DNA from: Halorubrum alkaliphilum
GTDB taxonomy: Archaea; Halobacteriota; Halobacteria; Halobacteriales; Haloferacaceae
Assembly (NCBI RefSeq): GCF_017873815.1
Contig: NZ_JAGGKQ010000009.1
Coordinates: 25,527-89,526 of the forward strand
Length of the DNA: 64,000 nucleotides
Reading direction: 5' to 3'
The position numbers and the translations under genes are program-made. The stretch's first letter is position 1. Each line of letters opens with the position of its first letter. This document shows positions 16,798 through 25,555 of the stretch, in pieces. Under the pieces are notes generated by a model, which was given only the letters and a program-made list of their open reading frames with translations, ran no database searches and was not told the origin of the DNA.

Positions 16798-19545
16798 ATG
16801 GCTACGGGGATCGTCGGGGAGTTCCTCGATCTCAAGGCGGAGACCGACGCGGACCTGCTCGCGATGCAGTGTGGCGACTTCTACGAGTTCTTCGCCGAGG
16901 ACGCCGAGACCGTCGCCGACGAGCTCGATCTCAAGGTCTCGAAGAAGTCCTCGCACGGGTCGTCGTATCCGATGGCGGGCGTCCCGCTCTCGGAGCTGAC
17001 GCCGTACCTGAAGTCGCTCGTCGAGCGCGGCTACCGCGTCGCCGTCGCCGACCAGTACGAGACCGACGACGGCGGCCACGCGCGGGAGGTGACCCGCGTC
17101 GTCACGCCCGGAACGCTCCTAGAGACGAGCGACGACGACGCCAGATATCTGGCGACGGTCGTTCGCGACGATGATGACGGGGGAGGCGGCGCCCTCGGCT
17201 TCGACGGCCCCTACGGCGTCGCGTTCGCGGACGTCACTACAGGCCGGTTCCTCGTCACGGATATCGCCGACGGGAGCGACCTCCGGGCCGAGTTGTACCG
17301 GTTCGATCCCGCCGAAATACTCCCCGGTCCGGCGCTCCGCAACGACGACGACTTTCTAGCGACCGTCCGCGACGACCTCTCCGGGTCCGTCTCCGTCTTC
17401 GACGCGGAGGCGTTCGCCCCCGGCCGGGCGGCTCACGCGGTCCGCGAGCGGTTCGGCAGCGAGACGGCAGACAGCGTCGGACTCGACTCCGAGCTGGCGA
17501 CGCGGGCCGCGGGTGCTGCGCTCTCGTACGTCGACGAGACGGGCGCGGGCGTGCTCGCGTCGATGACGCGGCTCACCGCCTACGAGAACACCGATCACGT
17601 CGACGTCGACGCGACGACCCAGCGGAACCTCGAACTCACGGAGACGATGCGCGGCGACACCGAGGGATCGCTGTTCGAGACGATCGATCACACCGTCACC
17701 GCCGCAGGCGGGCGACTCCTCCGCGAGTGGCTCACGCGCCCTCGACGCGACCGCGACGCGCTCGACCGCCGGCTCGACTCGGTCGAGGCGCTCGCCGGTG
17801 CGACGCTCGCGCGCGACCGACTCCGGGAGGTGCTGGGTGACGCGTACGACCTCGAACGGCTCGCCGCGCGAGCGACGAGCGGGAGCGCGGGCGCACACGA
17901 ACTCCTCTCCGTGCGGGACACGCTCGCGTTGCTGCCGGCGCTCGCCGATGCGATCGACGGGACGCCGCTCGCGGACTCGCCGGTCGCGACGGCGCTTAGA
18001 GATGTCGACCGCGAGCGCGCTCGCGACCGCTACGACGAGCTCGCGGAGGCGCTCGCCGAGGACCCGCCGAAGACGAAGACACAGGGCGGGCTGTTACAAA
18101 AGGGGTACGACGACGAGCTCGACGAGCTGATCTCCCGCCACGAGGAGGTGACCGAGTGGCTCGACGGGCTCGCCGACCGCGAGAAGCGGCGACACGGGCT
18201 CAGCCACGTCACCGTCGACCGCAACAAGACGGACGGCTACTACATCCAAGTCGGCAAGTCGGTCGCGGACGGGGTGCCCGAACACTACCGCGAGATCAAG
18301 ACGCTGAAGAACTCGAAGCGGTTCGTCACTGACGAGTTGGAAGAGCGTGAGCGCGAAGTCATGCGGTTGGAGGAGGCTCGCGGCGAGCTGGAGTACGAGC
18401 TATTCGAGGCGCTCCGCGAGCGCGTCGCCGCGGACGCCGAGTTACTACAGGACGCCGGCAGAGCGCTCGCCGAGATCGACGCGCTCGCCTCGCTGGCGAC
18501 CCACGCCGCCGGTAACGACTGGACACGTCCGGAGCTGACGGACGAGCGCCGGCTCTCCGTCGACGCCGGGCGGCATCCGGTCGTCGAGCGGACGACCGAC
18601 TTCGTCCCGAACGACCTCGAACTCGACGCGGAGCGCGGCTTCCTGATCGTCACTGGCCCGAACATGAGCGGGAAGTCGACGTACATGCGGCAGGCAGCGC
18701 TAATCCAGCTGCTCGCGCAGGCCGGCTCGTTCGTCCCGGCGCGGGCGGCCACGGTCGGACTCGCCGACGGCATCTACACCCGGGTCGGGGCGCTCGACGA
18801 GCTGGCGCAGGGTCGGTCGACGTTCATGGTGGAGATGCAGGAGCTGTCGAACATCCTCCACTCGGCGACTGAGGATTCCTTGGTCATCCTCGACGAGGTC
18901 GGCCGCGGCACCGCCACCTACGACGGCATCTCCATCGCGTGGGCCGCGACCGAGTACCTCCACAACGAGGTGCGCGCGCGGACGCTGTTTGCGACCCACT
19001 ACCACGAGTTGACGACGCTGGCGGACCACCTCCCGCGGGTCGCGAACGTCCACGTCGCCGTCGACGAGCGCGACGACGAGGTGACGTTCCTCCGAACGGT
19101 GCGCGAGGGCCCGACGAACCGCTCATACGGCGTCCACGTCGCGGATCTGGCGGGGGTCCCCGAGCCGGTCGTGGGGCGGGCGGACGAGGTGCTTGACCGG
19201 CTTCGCGAGGAGAAGGCAATCGAAGCGAAGGGGTCGGGTGGCGGAGGCGACGGTGGGACCACGCAGGCCGTCTTCGACCTCTCATCAGGGTCGTTCGAGA
19301 GCGGACGCGACGATCCCGACGGCACCGTATCAGACAGCGGAACCGGACGCCCGGCGCGAAACGGCGACCGCAACGCGGAGGAGTCGCGTGCGGCCGCCGA
19401 CGGAGCGCCCTCGGCGCGCTCGGAGGCCGCCCTCGACCCAACGGCTCGCGAGGTGATCGAGGCGGTGAACGATGTCGACCTCGCGGAGACGACCCCGGTC
19501 GACCTGCTCGCGCGTGTCCGAGAGTGGCAGGAGCAGTTGGAGTAG
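16798..19545 (+). CDS. mutS: MutS1-type DNA mismatch repair ATPase
   Basis: This 915-aa protein recognises mispaired or looped DNA. The mismatch-reading Phe-x-Glu motif is present (F28-Y29-E30 in CGDFYEFF). Connector, lever and clamp domains follow, then the ABC-type ATPase with Walker A GPNMSGKST (about residue 620), Walker B LVILDEVGRGT (about 695) and an ABC signature region. A long acidic Gly/Ser linker (about 805-880) precedes the C-terminal helix-turn-helix dimer region. It is full length. No mutL is adjacent, unlike the mutS1a-mutL arrangement of Haloferax, so it may be the second paralogue (mutS1b) or mutL may have moved. Confidence 0.95.
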   Translation: MATGIVGEFLDLKAETDADLLAMQCGDFYEFFAEDAETVADELDLKVSKKSSHGSSYPMAGVPLSELTPYLKSLVERGYRVAVADQYETDDGGHAREVTRVVTPGTLLETSDDDARYLATVVRDDDDGGGGALGFDGPYGVAFADVTTGRFLVTDIADGSDLRAELYRFDPAEILPGPALRNDDDFLATVRDDLSGSVSVFDAEAFAPGRAAHAVRERFGSETADSVGLDSELATRAAGAALSYVDETGAGVLASMTRLTAYENTDHVDVDATTQRNLELTETMRGDTEGSLFETIDHTVTAAGGRLLREWLTRPRRDRDALDRRLDSVEALAGATLARDRLREVLGDAYDLERLAARATSGSAGAHELLSVRDTLALLPALADAIDGTPLADSPVATALRDVDRERARDRYDELAEALAEDPPKTKTQGGLLQKGYDDELDELISRHEEVTEWLDGLADREKRRHGLSHVTVDRNKTDGYYIQVGKSVADGVPEHYREIKTLKNSKRFVTDELEEREREVMRLEEARGELEYELFEALRERVAADAELLQDAGRALAEIDALASLATHAAGNDWTRPELTDERRLSVDAGRHPVVERTTDFVPNDLELDAERGFLIVTGPNMSGKSTYMRQAALIQLLAQAGSFVPARAATVGLADGIYTRVGALDELAQGRSTFMVEMQELSNILHSATEDSLVILDEVGRGTATYDGISIAWAATEYLHNEVRARTLFATHYHELTTLADHLPRVANVHVAVDERDDEVTFLRTVREGPTNRSYGVHVADLAGVPEPVVGRADEVLDRLREEKAIEAKGSGGGGDGGTTQAVFDLSSGSFESGRDDPDGTVSDSGTGRPARNGDRNAEESRAAADGAPSARSEAALDPTAREVIEAVNDVDLAETTPVDLLARVREWQEQLE

Positions 19546-19608
19546 CGCCGGGCCGGATCGGTCGTGTCTGACGTAAGAACTAATGTGTGACCTCACCGTG
19601 TGTGTGTC

Positions 19609-19962
19609 ATGGGAATCATGACGAAGATCCTCGGCGGGGGCGGTAACCGGTCCGTCGATGATTACGTCGAACTCGATATGGACGACTTCGCCGACGCGAG
19701 CGCGGAGACGGGAATGCAGGTACACATCGCAGAGATCGGCGACCAGAGCGACGTCATCCCGATCAAAGACGCCGTCTACGACGGCGATTTCGTCATCGCC
19801 GACATCACGCGTCACTCCACCTCGGATCGCACGGTCGAACACATCATCGACGAGCTGCGTCAGGTGGCCGAGGAGGTCGACGGCGACATCGTCCAGAAGG
19901 GCGACGACCAGATCGTCTTAACTCCGACCGGCGTAACCGTCTCGCGGCAGAAACTCTCCTAG
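19609..19962 (+). CDS. sepF: SepF, cell-division FtsZ anchor
   Basis: This 117-aa protein tethers FtsZ to the membrane at midcell. The N-terminus GIMTKILGGGG is the amphipathic membrane-targeting helix of archaeal SepF. A linker with YVELDMDDF is followed by the SepF core ('MQVHIAEIG', 'VIADITRHS', 'IIDELRQVAEEVDGDIVQKGDDQIVLTPTG'). The start at 19609 is chosen because it places the amphipathic helix at the N-terminus; an ATG three codons upstream is possible. In haloarchaea SepF is essential for division (established). It is a single gene, with mutS upstream and azf downstream. Confidence 0.95.
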   Translation: MGIMTKILGGGGNRSVDDYVELDMDDFADASAETGMQVHIAEIGDQSDVIPIKDAVYDGDFVIADITRHSTSDRTVEHIIDELRQVAEEVDGDIVQKGDDQIVLTPTGVTVSRQKLS

Positions 19963-20058
19963 TCGCACTCGACGATCAACGCTCGACGGCGGACGACCCC
20001 GAAACGGTCGGATCGAGGGCTGAAACGGGTCGATGTCGTCTTCTCGGCCGAACCGTGT

Positions 20059-20066
20059 CATATATG
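20059..20066 (+). promoter_or_regulatory. TATA-like box of azf
   Basis: CATATATG lies 27-34 bp before the azf ATG at 20093. A short GAATGG context at the start codon shows no Shine-Dalgarno. Confidence 0.45.
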
Positions 20067-20092
20067 CCCTCCTCACGCCCACGTTAGGGTGA

Positions 20093-20935
20093 ATGGACGA
20101 GCCGGTCCTCCTCACTGGCGCGGGCGGGCGGGTCGGTCAGGCTATCCTGAACGGTATCGGTGAGACGTACGACTGGCGGCTGCTCGACCGCGAGCCGTTG
20201 CCGGCCGCGAAAGTCCCAAACGGGGTGCCCGAGGCGGACCGTTACGTCGCCGACATCACCGACGAACACGCCGTCCGCGACGCGATGCGGGGCGTCGGCT
20301 CCGTGATCCACCTCGCCGGCGACCCGCGGAAGACCGCGCCGTGGGAGTCCGTGCTCCGGAACAACATCGACGGCACGCAGGTCGTGATGCGTGTCGCCGC
20401 CGAGGAGGGAGTCGACAGGTTCGCGTTCGCATCCTCGAACCACGCCGTCGGCGGCTACGAGACCGAGGATCGGACGCCGGACCTCTATCGGACCGACGAC
20501 GACTACCGGCTCGACGGAACCGAGATCCCCCGCCCCGGCAACCTCTACGGCGTCTCGAAGGCGACCGGCGAGGCGCTCGGGCGGCTCTACCACGACGAAC
20601 ACGAGATGTCCGTCGTCTGCGTCCGGATCGGCAATCTCACCAAGGATCACCCGCCCCGCGAGTACGAGCGCGGGCAGGCGATGTGGCTCTCACACGGTGA
20701 TTGTGCCCATCTGTTCGACCGGTGTCTGCGGGCCGACTACGGCTTCGAGATCGTCTACGGGATCTCGAACAACGACCGACGCTACTACTCGATCGAGCGT
20801 GCTCGGGAAGTCCTCGGCTACGACCCGCAGGACAACTCCGCCGACTACACCTTCGAGGGCGAGCCGCGAGCCGAAACCGAGTCGGGAGCCGAAACCGAGC
20901 CGAGAGTCGAGGACCCGCCGACCGACGAGTCGTAG
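20093..20935 (+). CDS. azf: Azf, NAD-dependent glucose-6-phosphate dehydrogenase (SDR fold)
   Basis: This 280-aa extended short-chain dehydrogenase is closest to the haloarchaeal NAD+-specific glucose-6-phosphate dehydrogenase of the oxidative pentose-phosphate pathway. The Rossmann motif is TGAGGRVG (8-15), the active-site motif YGVSK supplies Tyr and Lys, and 'FASSNHAVGGYE' is typical of the Azf/uronate dehydrogenase group. The C-terminus carries a degenerate Glu/Thr-rich repeat (EPRAETES, GAETEPR), longer than usual. It is monocistronic by its own TATA box. Uronate or NAD-sugar epimerase activity is the main alternative. Confidence 0.85.
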   Translation: MDEPVLLTGAGGRVGQAILNGIGETYDWRLLDREPLPAAKVPNGVPEADRYVADITDEHAVRDAMRGVGSVIHLAGDPRKTAPWESVLRNNIDGTQVVMRVAAEEGVDRFAFASSNHAVGGYETEDRTPDLYRTDDDYRLDGTEIPRPGNLYGVSKATGEALGRLYHDEHEMSVVCVRIGNLTKDHPPREYERGQAMWLSHGDCAHLFDRCLRADYGFEIVYGISNNDRRYYSIERAREVLGYDPQDNSADYTFEGEPRAETESGAETEPRVEDPPTDES

Positions 20936-20965
20936 CGCCACCAGTCCTCTCTTGTACACTCCATT

Positions 20966-21679
20966 TCACTCGAACAGATCGTCGACATCCCGGCGTTTCC
21001 GCTCCGCACGTTCGACCCGATCGGCGAGTCTCGCGGCGATCTGCGGACGAGAATCCGGGTGCTGGAGAAAGCTAAACAAGAGCTCCGCGATCGTCGACCG
21101 GCCAGTTCCGTACTCCTCACGTGCGAGATCGGCCGCGGCCGACACGACCCCCTTCTCACCCGACGTGACCGTCTCGGCCACGACCGGTGCGGCGACCGTC
21201 GTCGCCGCCAGATCCAGATCGGCGAAGCCGACGACCCTCTCGTCGATCCGGATATCCGGCCGCCCTCGTCGCTCGACGGTTTCCGGGTCGGCCGCGAGCC
21301 GTCGGCACCATTCGCGGACAGGGTCGAGCGCGAGACCCCGGTACTGCGGTTCGATCGGCGTCAGATAGTCGACCGCGTTCTCCGCACAGCCGACCGCACC
21401 GGCCCAGTTCCGGTCGGTCGCGTGATGGGTCGCCGCCGCGGTCGCGATCAGTCCGTGGAGGAGTCGCTCGTCGTCTCCGTACTCACCGGCGTCGACGGCA
21501 CCGTTCGCGTCGAGCGGGAGCCACGCGGCCTCCCACGGGTCGTGGGCGGCGAGGACGAACCCCTCGTTGAACAGAGCCGAGCCCGCATGGAGCGCCACGG
21601 CGACATCGGTGGGCGCTCCGAGTGCCTCCCGGTTCTCGGAAAGGTCGTAGTCGCCGCGATCGTCGTCGTTATCCGGCAT
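20966..21679 (-). CDS. DUF309-family protein
   Basis: This is a 237-aa cytoplasmic all-helical protein. The DUF309 signature is clear: 'LFNEGFVLAAHDPWEAAW' followed by 'LLHGLIATAAATHHATDRNWAGAV'. These conserved His, Asp/Glu and Trp residues form the fold's core pocket; the function is unknown. A second helical region (150-237) is specific to haloarchaeal members. The ATG at 21679 is chosen because the upstream ATG (21706) lies inside the TATA-like box GCTTATGTAT. It is convergent with azf, 30 bp apart. Confidence 0.8.
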   Translation of the reverse strand: MPDNDDDRGDYDLSENREALGAPTDVAVALHAGSALFNEGFVLAAHDPWEAAWLPLDANGAVDAGEYGDDERLLHGLIATAAATHHATDRNWAGAVGCAENAVDYLTPIEPQYRGLALDPVREWCRRLAADPETVERRGRPDIRIDERVVGFADLDLAATTVAAPVVAETVTSGEKGVVSAAADLAREEYGTGRSTIAELLFSFLQHPDSRPQIAARLADRVERAERKRRDVDDLFE

Positions 21680-21700
21680 GTCGTTCCGTCGATGACGGCG

Positions 21701-21710
21701 ATACATAAGC
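21701..21710 (-). promoter_or_regulatory. TATA-like box of the DUF309 gene
   Basis: The minus strand reads GCTTATGTAT 22-31 bp before the ATG at 21679. The box contains the alternative upstream ATG, which is therefore unlikely to be translated. Confidence 0.55.
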
Positions 21711-21776
21711 GGTGAGGACCGCGGCGCTCGAACCCGAACGGACGAGACCGTCGAAGGGTCGATGCGTCAGCGGTGG

Positions 21777-22061
21777 CTATCGGGACGGTCCGCCCGTCTC
21801 TATCGGCTGTGCTTCGTGGATCCCGACGATCCCGGTGAGATCCGCGATCTCCGCGTCCGGTGTGAGCCGGATCGATGCCTCGGCCTCCACGGTGAGGTCG
21901 TTGAGGCGGGGTTGGAGTCCGACGACGTCGATGTCGAGGATCTCGATGTCGTCGTGGCGCGCGAGTCTGGATCGGACGCCGGCGTGGAGATCGCCCGCGG
22001 CGTCGCGGGGGATTTCAAGCCGGAGCGTGACGTCGGTCGCGCGGCAGTGTGTTGCTGCCAT
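21777..22061 (-). CDS. Small alpha/beta protein (94 aa), unknown function
   Basis: This is a 94-aa protein with a strongly GC-biased third codon position, which argues for real coding. Predicted order is beta ('VTLRLEIP'), helix ('DLHAGVRSRLAR'), beta ('DIEILDIDVVGLQP'), beta ('LTVEAEASIRLT'), helix. This ferredoxin-like layout resembles ACT or KEOPS Pcc1-like small domains, but no family is recognised with confidence. Its ATG comes 3 nt after a tRNA-like element on the same strand and has no separate TATA box or Shine-Dalgarno. It is followed by the DUF309 gene on the same strand, whose TATA box lies past the stop. Confidence 0.6.
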   Translation of the reverse strand: MAATHCRATDVTLRLEIPRDAAGDLHAGVRSRLARHDDIEILDIDVVGLQPRLNDLTVEAEASIRLTPDAEIADLTGIVGIHEAQPIETGGPSR

Positions 22062-22064
22062 ACG

Positions 22065-22120
22065 GGCCCGGGAGGGAGTCGATTCCTCACCCGAGGCTCT
22101 GCCGCTTGAGCTACCGGGCC
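22065..22120 (-). ncRNA. tRNA-like element lacking an anticodon arm
   Basis: The minus strand can fold a perfect 7-bp acceptor stem (GGCCCGG with CCGGGCC), then UA as at tRNA positions 8-9, then a standard D-arm with stem GCTC/GAGC and an 8-nt loop containing GG. The 23 nt left before the 3' acceptor strand are too few for anticodon plus T arms. They offer a degenerate T-arm (GAGGA, loop ATCGACT, CCCTC) or a small CCTC/GAGG hairpin. It is therefore not a working decoding tRNA. It lies 3 nt before the ATG of the 94-aa gene, so it may act as a 5' leader or processing site, or be a tRNA pseudogene. Confidence 0.5.
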
Positions 22121-22191
22121 TGTGACGGACTCGGGGGAGAGAAAGGCGTGACCGCTCCGACGGGCGACCCTTCCGCCCCCACGTCCGGGGG

Positions 22192-22299
22192 TTACGCGTT
22201 GAGGGTGTCGGAGCGATCGACGACCGGCTCGAGCACCCGATCCCCGAGGTTCCGCCAACGAGCGAGCGTCGGGGTGGGGATGGAGTTCGGGTCGGTCAT
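22192..22299 (-). CDS. Candidate 35-aa small protein
   Basis: A short frame from ATG 22299 to TAA (stop 22192) has about 85% G/C at third positions with varied amino acids (MTDPNSIPTPTLARW...), like local genes. It contains a plausible amphipathic helix (LARWRNLGDRVLEPVVDR). A GC-rich hairpin CCCCCGGACGTGGGGG follows the stop, possibly a terminator. No promoter is clear. It could be chance in GC-rich DNA. Confidence 0.3.
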   Translation of the reverse strand: MTDPNSIPTPTLARWRNLGDRVLEPVVDRSDTLNA

Positions 22300-22523
22300 C
22301 GGTCGGTGTCCGGCGGGTGTCCCGCCGGGACGTGTTCTACGACATTCGTGTATCCGACTTAATCATTCCCCGGTTATGCGTGACAATGTCATGGGCCGGT
22401 CGTCGCGGTCGTCATCGCGTCGCTCGACCCGGTCCGGTCAGTAGGTTTATGAAGCTCTCGCCGACAGATACCGTCGATGACGCGCCCTCCACTGACCACC
22501 GACGGGATTCGCAACGAGGAACG

Positions 22524-23348
22524 ATGCCGCTAGGCGGACTCCTCCTCGCGGCGATAGTCGCGGCGTTCGGGCTCCTCCTCATCCGACGGGCTCGGAACAC
22601 TCGCCATCGAGCACGGACCGCGACCGAGCTCGCGACACACGCCGAGCGGCTCGACGACGACGGGGTCGGGACAACGGTCCGCGGACCGGTCTCGGTGACG
22701 GCCCCGGGGCTTCCCGACCGGACGCCGCCCGCGCAGGCAGACACGACCGACGGCGACCCGGCGCTGTGGGCGTGGCGCGTCCGCGAGAAGCGATCGAAGA
22801 ACCGGGGCGGATCGACGTGGCGTACCACGGAGAGCGGGCTGGCGGCCGGAGCGTTCTCGATCGCACAGGACTGGAACGAGGTCCACGTGGACGCCGACGC
22901 GCTCACGGACGAGGGGACCGGCCTCCTGCGAAGCGAGTCGGACCCGTTCGAGGCATCGAACCTGTATCTCGGGGACCCGGCGTTCGACGTTCGGCTCGGC
23001 GATCTCGACCCGATCAACGCCCGCCTCGAACGGTGGGGACTGATCGGCGAGGACGGGATCTTGAGCGGCTTCGAGGTCACTCTTAGTAGCGGCCGGCGGA
23101 CGATGACGCCGGACCGCTACCAGGCGACCGTCGTCCGCGACGGCGACGAACTGCTCGTGCGCGGCGAGCTCGACGAGACGGGGGACGACCTGGTGCTCCG
23201 CGGAACCGAGGACGTCCCGATGCTCGCCGCCGTCGGCGACCTCGAGGAGCGTGCCGATCGGCTCCACCGGGTAGCACGCCGAACCGCGATCACCGGGATC
23301 GCGATCGTCGGGTTCGCGGTCCTGCTTGGCGGACTCACCGTTCTGTAG
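22524..23348 (+). CDS. Membrane protein with a GIDE-like domain
   Basis: This is a 274-aa protein with a hydrophobic N-terminal helix (PLGGLLLAAIVAAFGLLLI), a long soluble domain and a second hydrophobic helix at the C-terminus (GIAIVGFAVLLGGL). The layout and segments such as 'WAWRVREKRSKN' resemble the GIDE domain found between two membrane helices in MULAN-type ubiquitin ligases, but there is no RING finger. The function in archaea is unknown. The start at 22524 places the anchor at the N-terminus; an in-frame ATG at 22449 would add 25 polar residues and cannot be excluded. Confidence 0.65.
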   Translation: MPLGGLLLAAIVAAFGLLLIRRARNTRHRARTATELATHAERLDDDGVGTTVRGPVSVTAPGLPDRTPPAQADTTDGDPALWAWRVREKRSKNRGGSTWRTTESGLAAGAFSIAQDWNEVHVDADALTDEGTGLLRSESDPFEASNLYLGDPAFDVRLGDLDPINARLERWGLIGEDGILSGFEVTLSSGRRTMTPDRYQATVVRDGDELLVRGELDETGDDLVLRGTEDVPMLAAVGDLEERADRLHRVARRTAITGIAIVGFAVLLGGLTVL

Positions 23349-23457
23349 TCGATCGTTCGAGATCGCCGACGGCGACGAGATCGTGTTTAAAAGCTGTGAG
23401 CGGCGGCGACGATCGTTTATAAGTGAGCGAAGCCGTGGCGTCACCGCCAGCGACAGG

Positions 23458-23600
23458 GCGAGAGCGGAGCTCTCGCTAGCAACCGGCGGCAAAGCCGCCG
23501 GTGACGAGGCTGGGGCGGCGTGAGGTGCGGTGCGGTTGCGGTCGGGCGGGCTTTGGAGGTGCTCACCGTCGTTCCACACTCAGCTACTTATAAACGAACG
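23458..23600 (+). repeat. Dispersed hairpin-bearing non-coding repeat, copy 1 (variant without the central stem)
   Basis: This lies in the gap between the GIDE-like gene and the insertion sequence. Two hairpins come first: GCGAGAGC-GGA-GCTCTCGC (23458-23476) and ACCGGCGGC-AAA-GCCGCCGGT (23482-23502). Then follow a GAGGCTGGGGCGG block, a GGTGCGGTGCGG box and a GGGCTTTGGAGGTG tail ending near ACTTATAAACG. The same order of blocks appears at 63.1-63.3 kb and on the minus strand at 48.0-48.15 kb. This copy lacks the GTGGGACTC box and long stem seen there. The rest of 23349-23774 shows no gene. Confidence 0.6.
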
Positions 23601-23764
23601 ACCAGCGTCGTGAACGCGTCACCACGGCGTTGATCACTTATACGCTCATGTGTAGATGATTGTTGATGGTCTGCCTTCTTGCGGTTTGACGGATTTGTCT
23701 TCGGTTCAAGAATCATCTCATAAACCGATCTTCGTGGGGTTTAGCACTCACTTCGAGTTCGACT

Positions 23765-23774
23765 GAGCTGTATC
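23765..23774. repeat. Left target-site duplication of the ISH8-type element
   Basis: GAGCTGTATC here is repeated exactly at 25429-25438, directly outside the right inverted repeat. Confidence 0.88.
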
Positions 23775-25428
23775 CATCTGTTGTAGTTTAGCGGCGCGTC
23801 AAGGCGGTGTTTATGCGGATAGTTGAGCGAGACGGTGTTGAGTCGAATCGCTGATGAAGCGTGATCGGGGAACTGAACGGATGTTCTTCTGTCTCGGATG
23901 ATGAGATCTGTGGCACTCTCTGAAGGCGGCGCACTCACTCCGGTGAGTGCGTCGCCGATCCAGAGCTGTCGCTACTACTTACGTCTGGGCTGACCGCCTT
24001 GTCAGGCGAGTTTCTACCAGAACTCGCCTGACTCAACCTGCTCACGTAATCTTGGTCGATGTGGATTTGGATCCCGTGACGACCACAACAGCAATTCGTC
24101 GAGATTTGGCAGTTCATACCCGAGATCCAGCATCAGGTACAGCTGGACCAAGTGTGCGTGACGTTCGAGCGCGTGAGAACACCGACGACGTGGGAGACGC
24201 GTCGACGACGCGGTCGCGTCGTCGTCGCTCCCCTGCCGCTTTGCGTCTAATTTGCGGAGTTCATCCACAATAACGCGGCTCATCAGCAGCGAGAGCGCCG
24301 CTACGATGATCAGCGCTTCGATGATGTAGGGATCCGTCGTATTGATCTCATCAAGACCGAAGCGCGATTTGAGTTCCTTGAACAGCAGCTCAATCTCCCA
24401 GCGCGCCCGATAGAGCTGTGCGATATCGGGCGCGTGGTAGTTGTCTCTGGCAAGATTCGTTAGGTAGAGATGGTACTCATTGCTGTCCTCGTTGAGCACA
24501 CCGACAAGTCGGAACGTTCGGGTCGTGCTGACGCCCGACCCTCGCTTGCGGTCGAATGAGAGGGTGATCCGAGCGTCGATCTCCTGTCGCTGCAGGTCGT
24601 CGAGGACGTCCTGCAGCGACTCGCCTTCGAGTGGAATACTGTTTCCCCGCCATGTGCGAAGCTCTTCGACGATCTCGAAGTTCGCATCATCTTTGACACG
24701 TGAGACGAACCAGCCGTCGTTTTGGTCGATACGGTCGAACAACCAGAAGTCGTAGAAGCCGAGATCGAGTAAGACGAGTGCGCCAGCTACCCACTCGCCG
24801 GTGGGTAGCTGGCTCCGTTCCTGCGTTTTGGCGTCAGTCGTTTGAAAACGCGTAGGAAGTCCGGTTGAGAGTGATTCTGTGAGGTGGAGCTTCACGCCAG
24901 CTTGATCTTCGCCAGTCGCTGCGTAGACGTCTGTAGCGTCTTGGTAGAGTGAGACGATAGAGGCGTCAACAATAAGGACGTCTCGAAAGCGTTCGAGACG
25001 TCCGCTGAGGTCGGTTTGTCCCGGTTCGAGATTCTCGATGGCGTCATCGAGAATCTCTCGCAGGAGTGCAACGAACGCGGGTGAAAACCAGCCGTGGAAG
25101 GTTGGATAAGCAAGTTCGTCACAGTCAGCCATTTCGACGAAGCGTTCGAGAAATGTCTGAATAGAGCGATCCGATCCAGCAGCGAAACCCAGTGAGAGGG
25201 TGTAGAACAACGCAACAGTGTCGAACTTGCGCTCTCGTTGGACGAGATTCGTTGCGCGAGCGCGCTCGCGCAACTCATCAGAGGGAAACGCTCTTTTGAT
25301 CCGGTCGACAATCACTGAATCCGGTGGTTGGTAACTCACAGTAGCCACCGGGTTTCTCTGACAGGTAGTCCCAACGATATTCAGATCAGGAGACTGCGCT
25401 GGCGTGAGGCGTTAAACTACAACGGATG
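23775..25428 (-). mobile_element. Intact IS4-family insertion sequence (ISH8 group), 1654 bp
   Basis: The element is bounded by imperfect inverted repeats: the left end starts CATCTGTTGTAGTTTAGCG and the right end, read inward, CATCCGTTGTAGTTTAACG. It is flanked on both sides by the same 10-bp sequence GAGCTGTATC (23765-23774 and 25429-25438), the target duplication. That length and the ends fit ISH8-type elements. It holds one intact transposase gene on the minus strand and looks recent and potentially active. It has inserted in a repeat-rich patch next to tRNA-Arg. Confidence 0.9.
24014..25348 (-). CDS. IS4-family (ISH8-type) transposase
   Basis: This 444-aa DDE transposase moves the surrounding element by cut and paste. 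The first catalytic Asp is in 'DVLIVDASIVSLYQD', the second in 'ALVLLDLGFYDFWLFDRI', and the third acidic residue is in the Y-x2-R-x3-E-x6-K signature 'YRARWEIELLFKELK'. The C-terminus ends in an Arg-rich tail. The frame is complete without stops or shifts. Codon third positions are less GC-rich than in core genes, as expected for a mobile gene. Confidence 0.95.
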   Translation of the reverse strand: MATVSYQPPDSVIVDRIKRAFPSDELRERARATNLVQRERKFDTVALFYTLSLGFAAGSDRSIQTFLERFVEMADCDELAYPTFHGWFSPAFVALLREILDDAIENLEPGQTDLSGRLERFRDVLIVDASIVSLYQDATDVYAATGEDQAGVKLHLTESLSTGLPTRFQTTDAKTQERSQLPTGEWVAGALVLLDLGFYDFWLFDRIDQNDGWFVSRVKDDANFEIVEELRTWRGNSIPLEGESLQDVLDDLQRQEIDARITLSFDRKRGSGVSTTRTFRLVGVLNEDSNEYHLYLTNLARDNYHAPDIAQLYRARWEIELLFKELKSRFGLDEINTTDPYIIEALIIVAALSLLMSRVIVDELRKLDAKRQGSDDDATASSTRLPRRRCSHALERHAHLVQLYLMLDLGYELPNLDELLLWSSRDPNPHRPRLREQVESGEFW

Positions 25429-25438
25429 GAGCTGTATC
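25429..25438. repeat. Right target-site duplication of the ISH8-type element
   Basis: Exact copy of the 10 bp at 23765-23774, directly outside the left inverted repeat. Confidence 0.88.
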
Positions 25439-25555
25439 AACAATCTCCTACAGAAGAGCGCACTTATAAATTGACGCCAGCAACAGCGCTCGATCGCTTA
25501 TAAACAACCCCACTCCGTATCGCAACGGGATTTCTTTTAAATGAATACGGGCGCG

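Noticed and set aside
22065..22120. Functional tRNA gene
   Set aside because: No anticodon arm, and only a degenerate T-arm fits. It is listed as a tRNA-like element instead.
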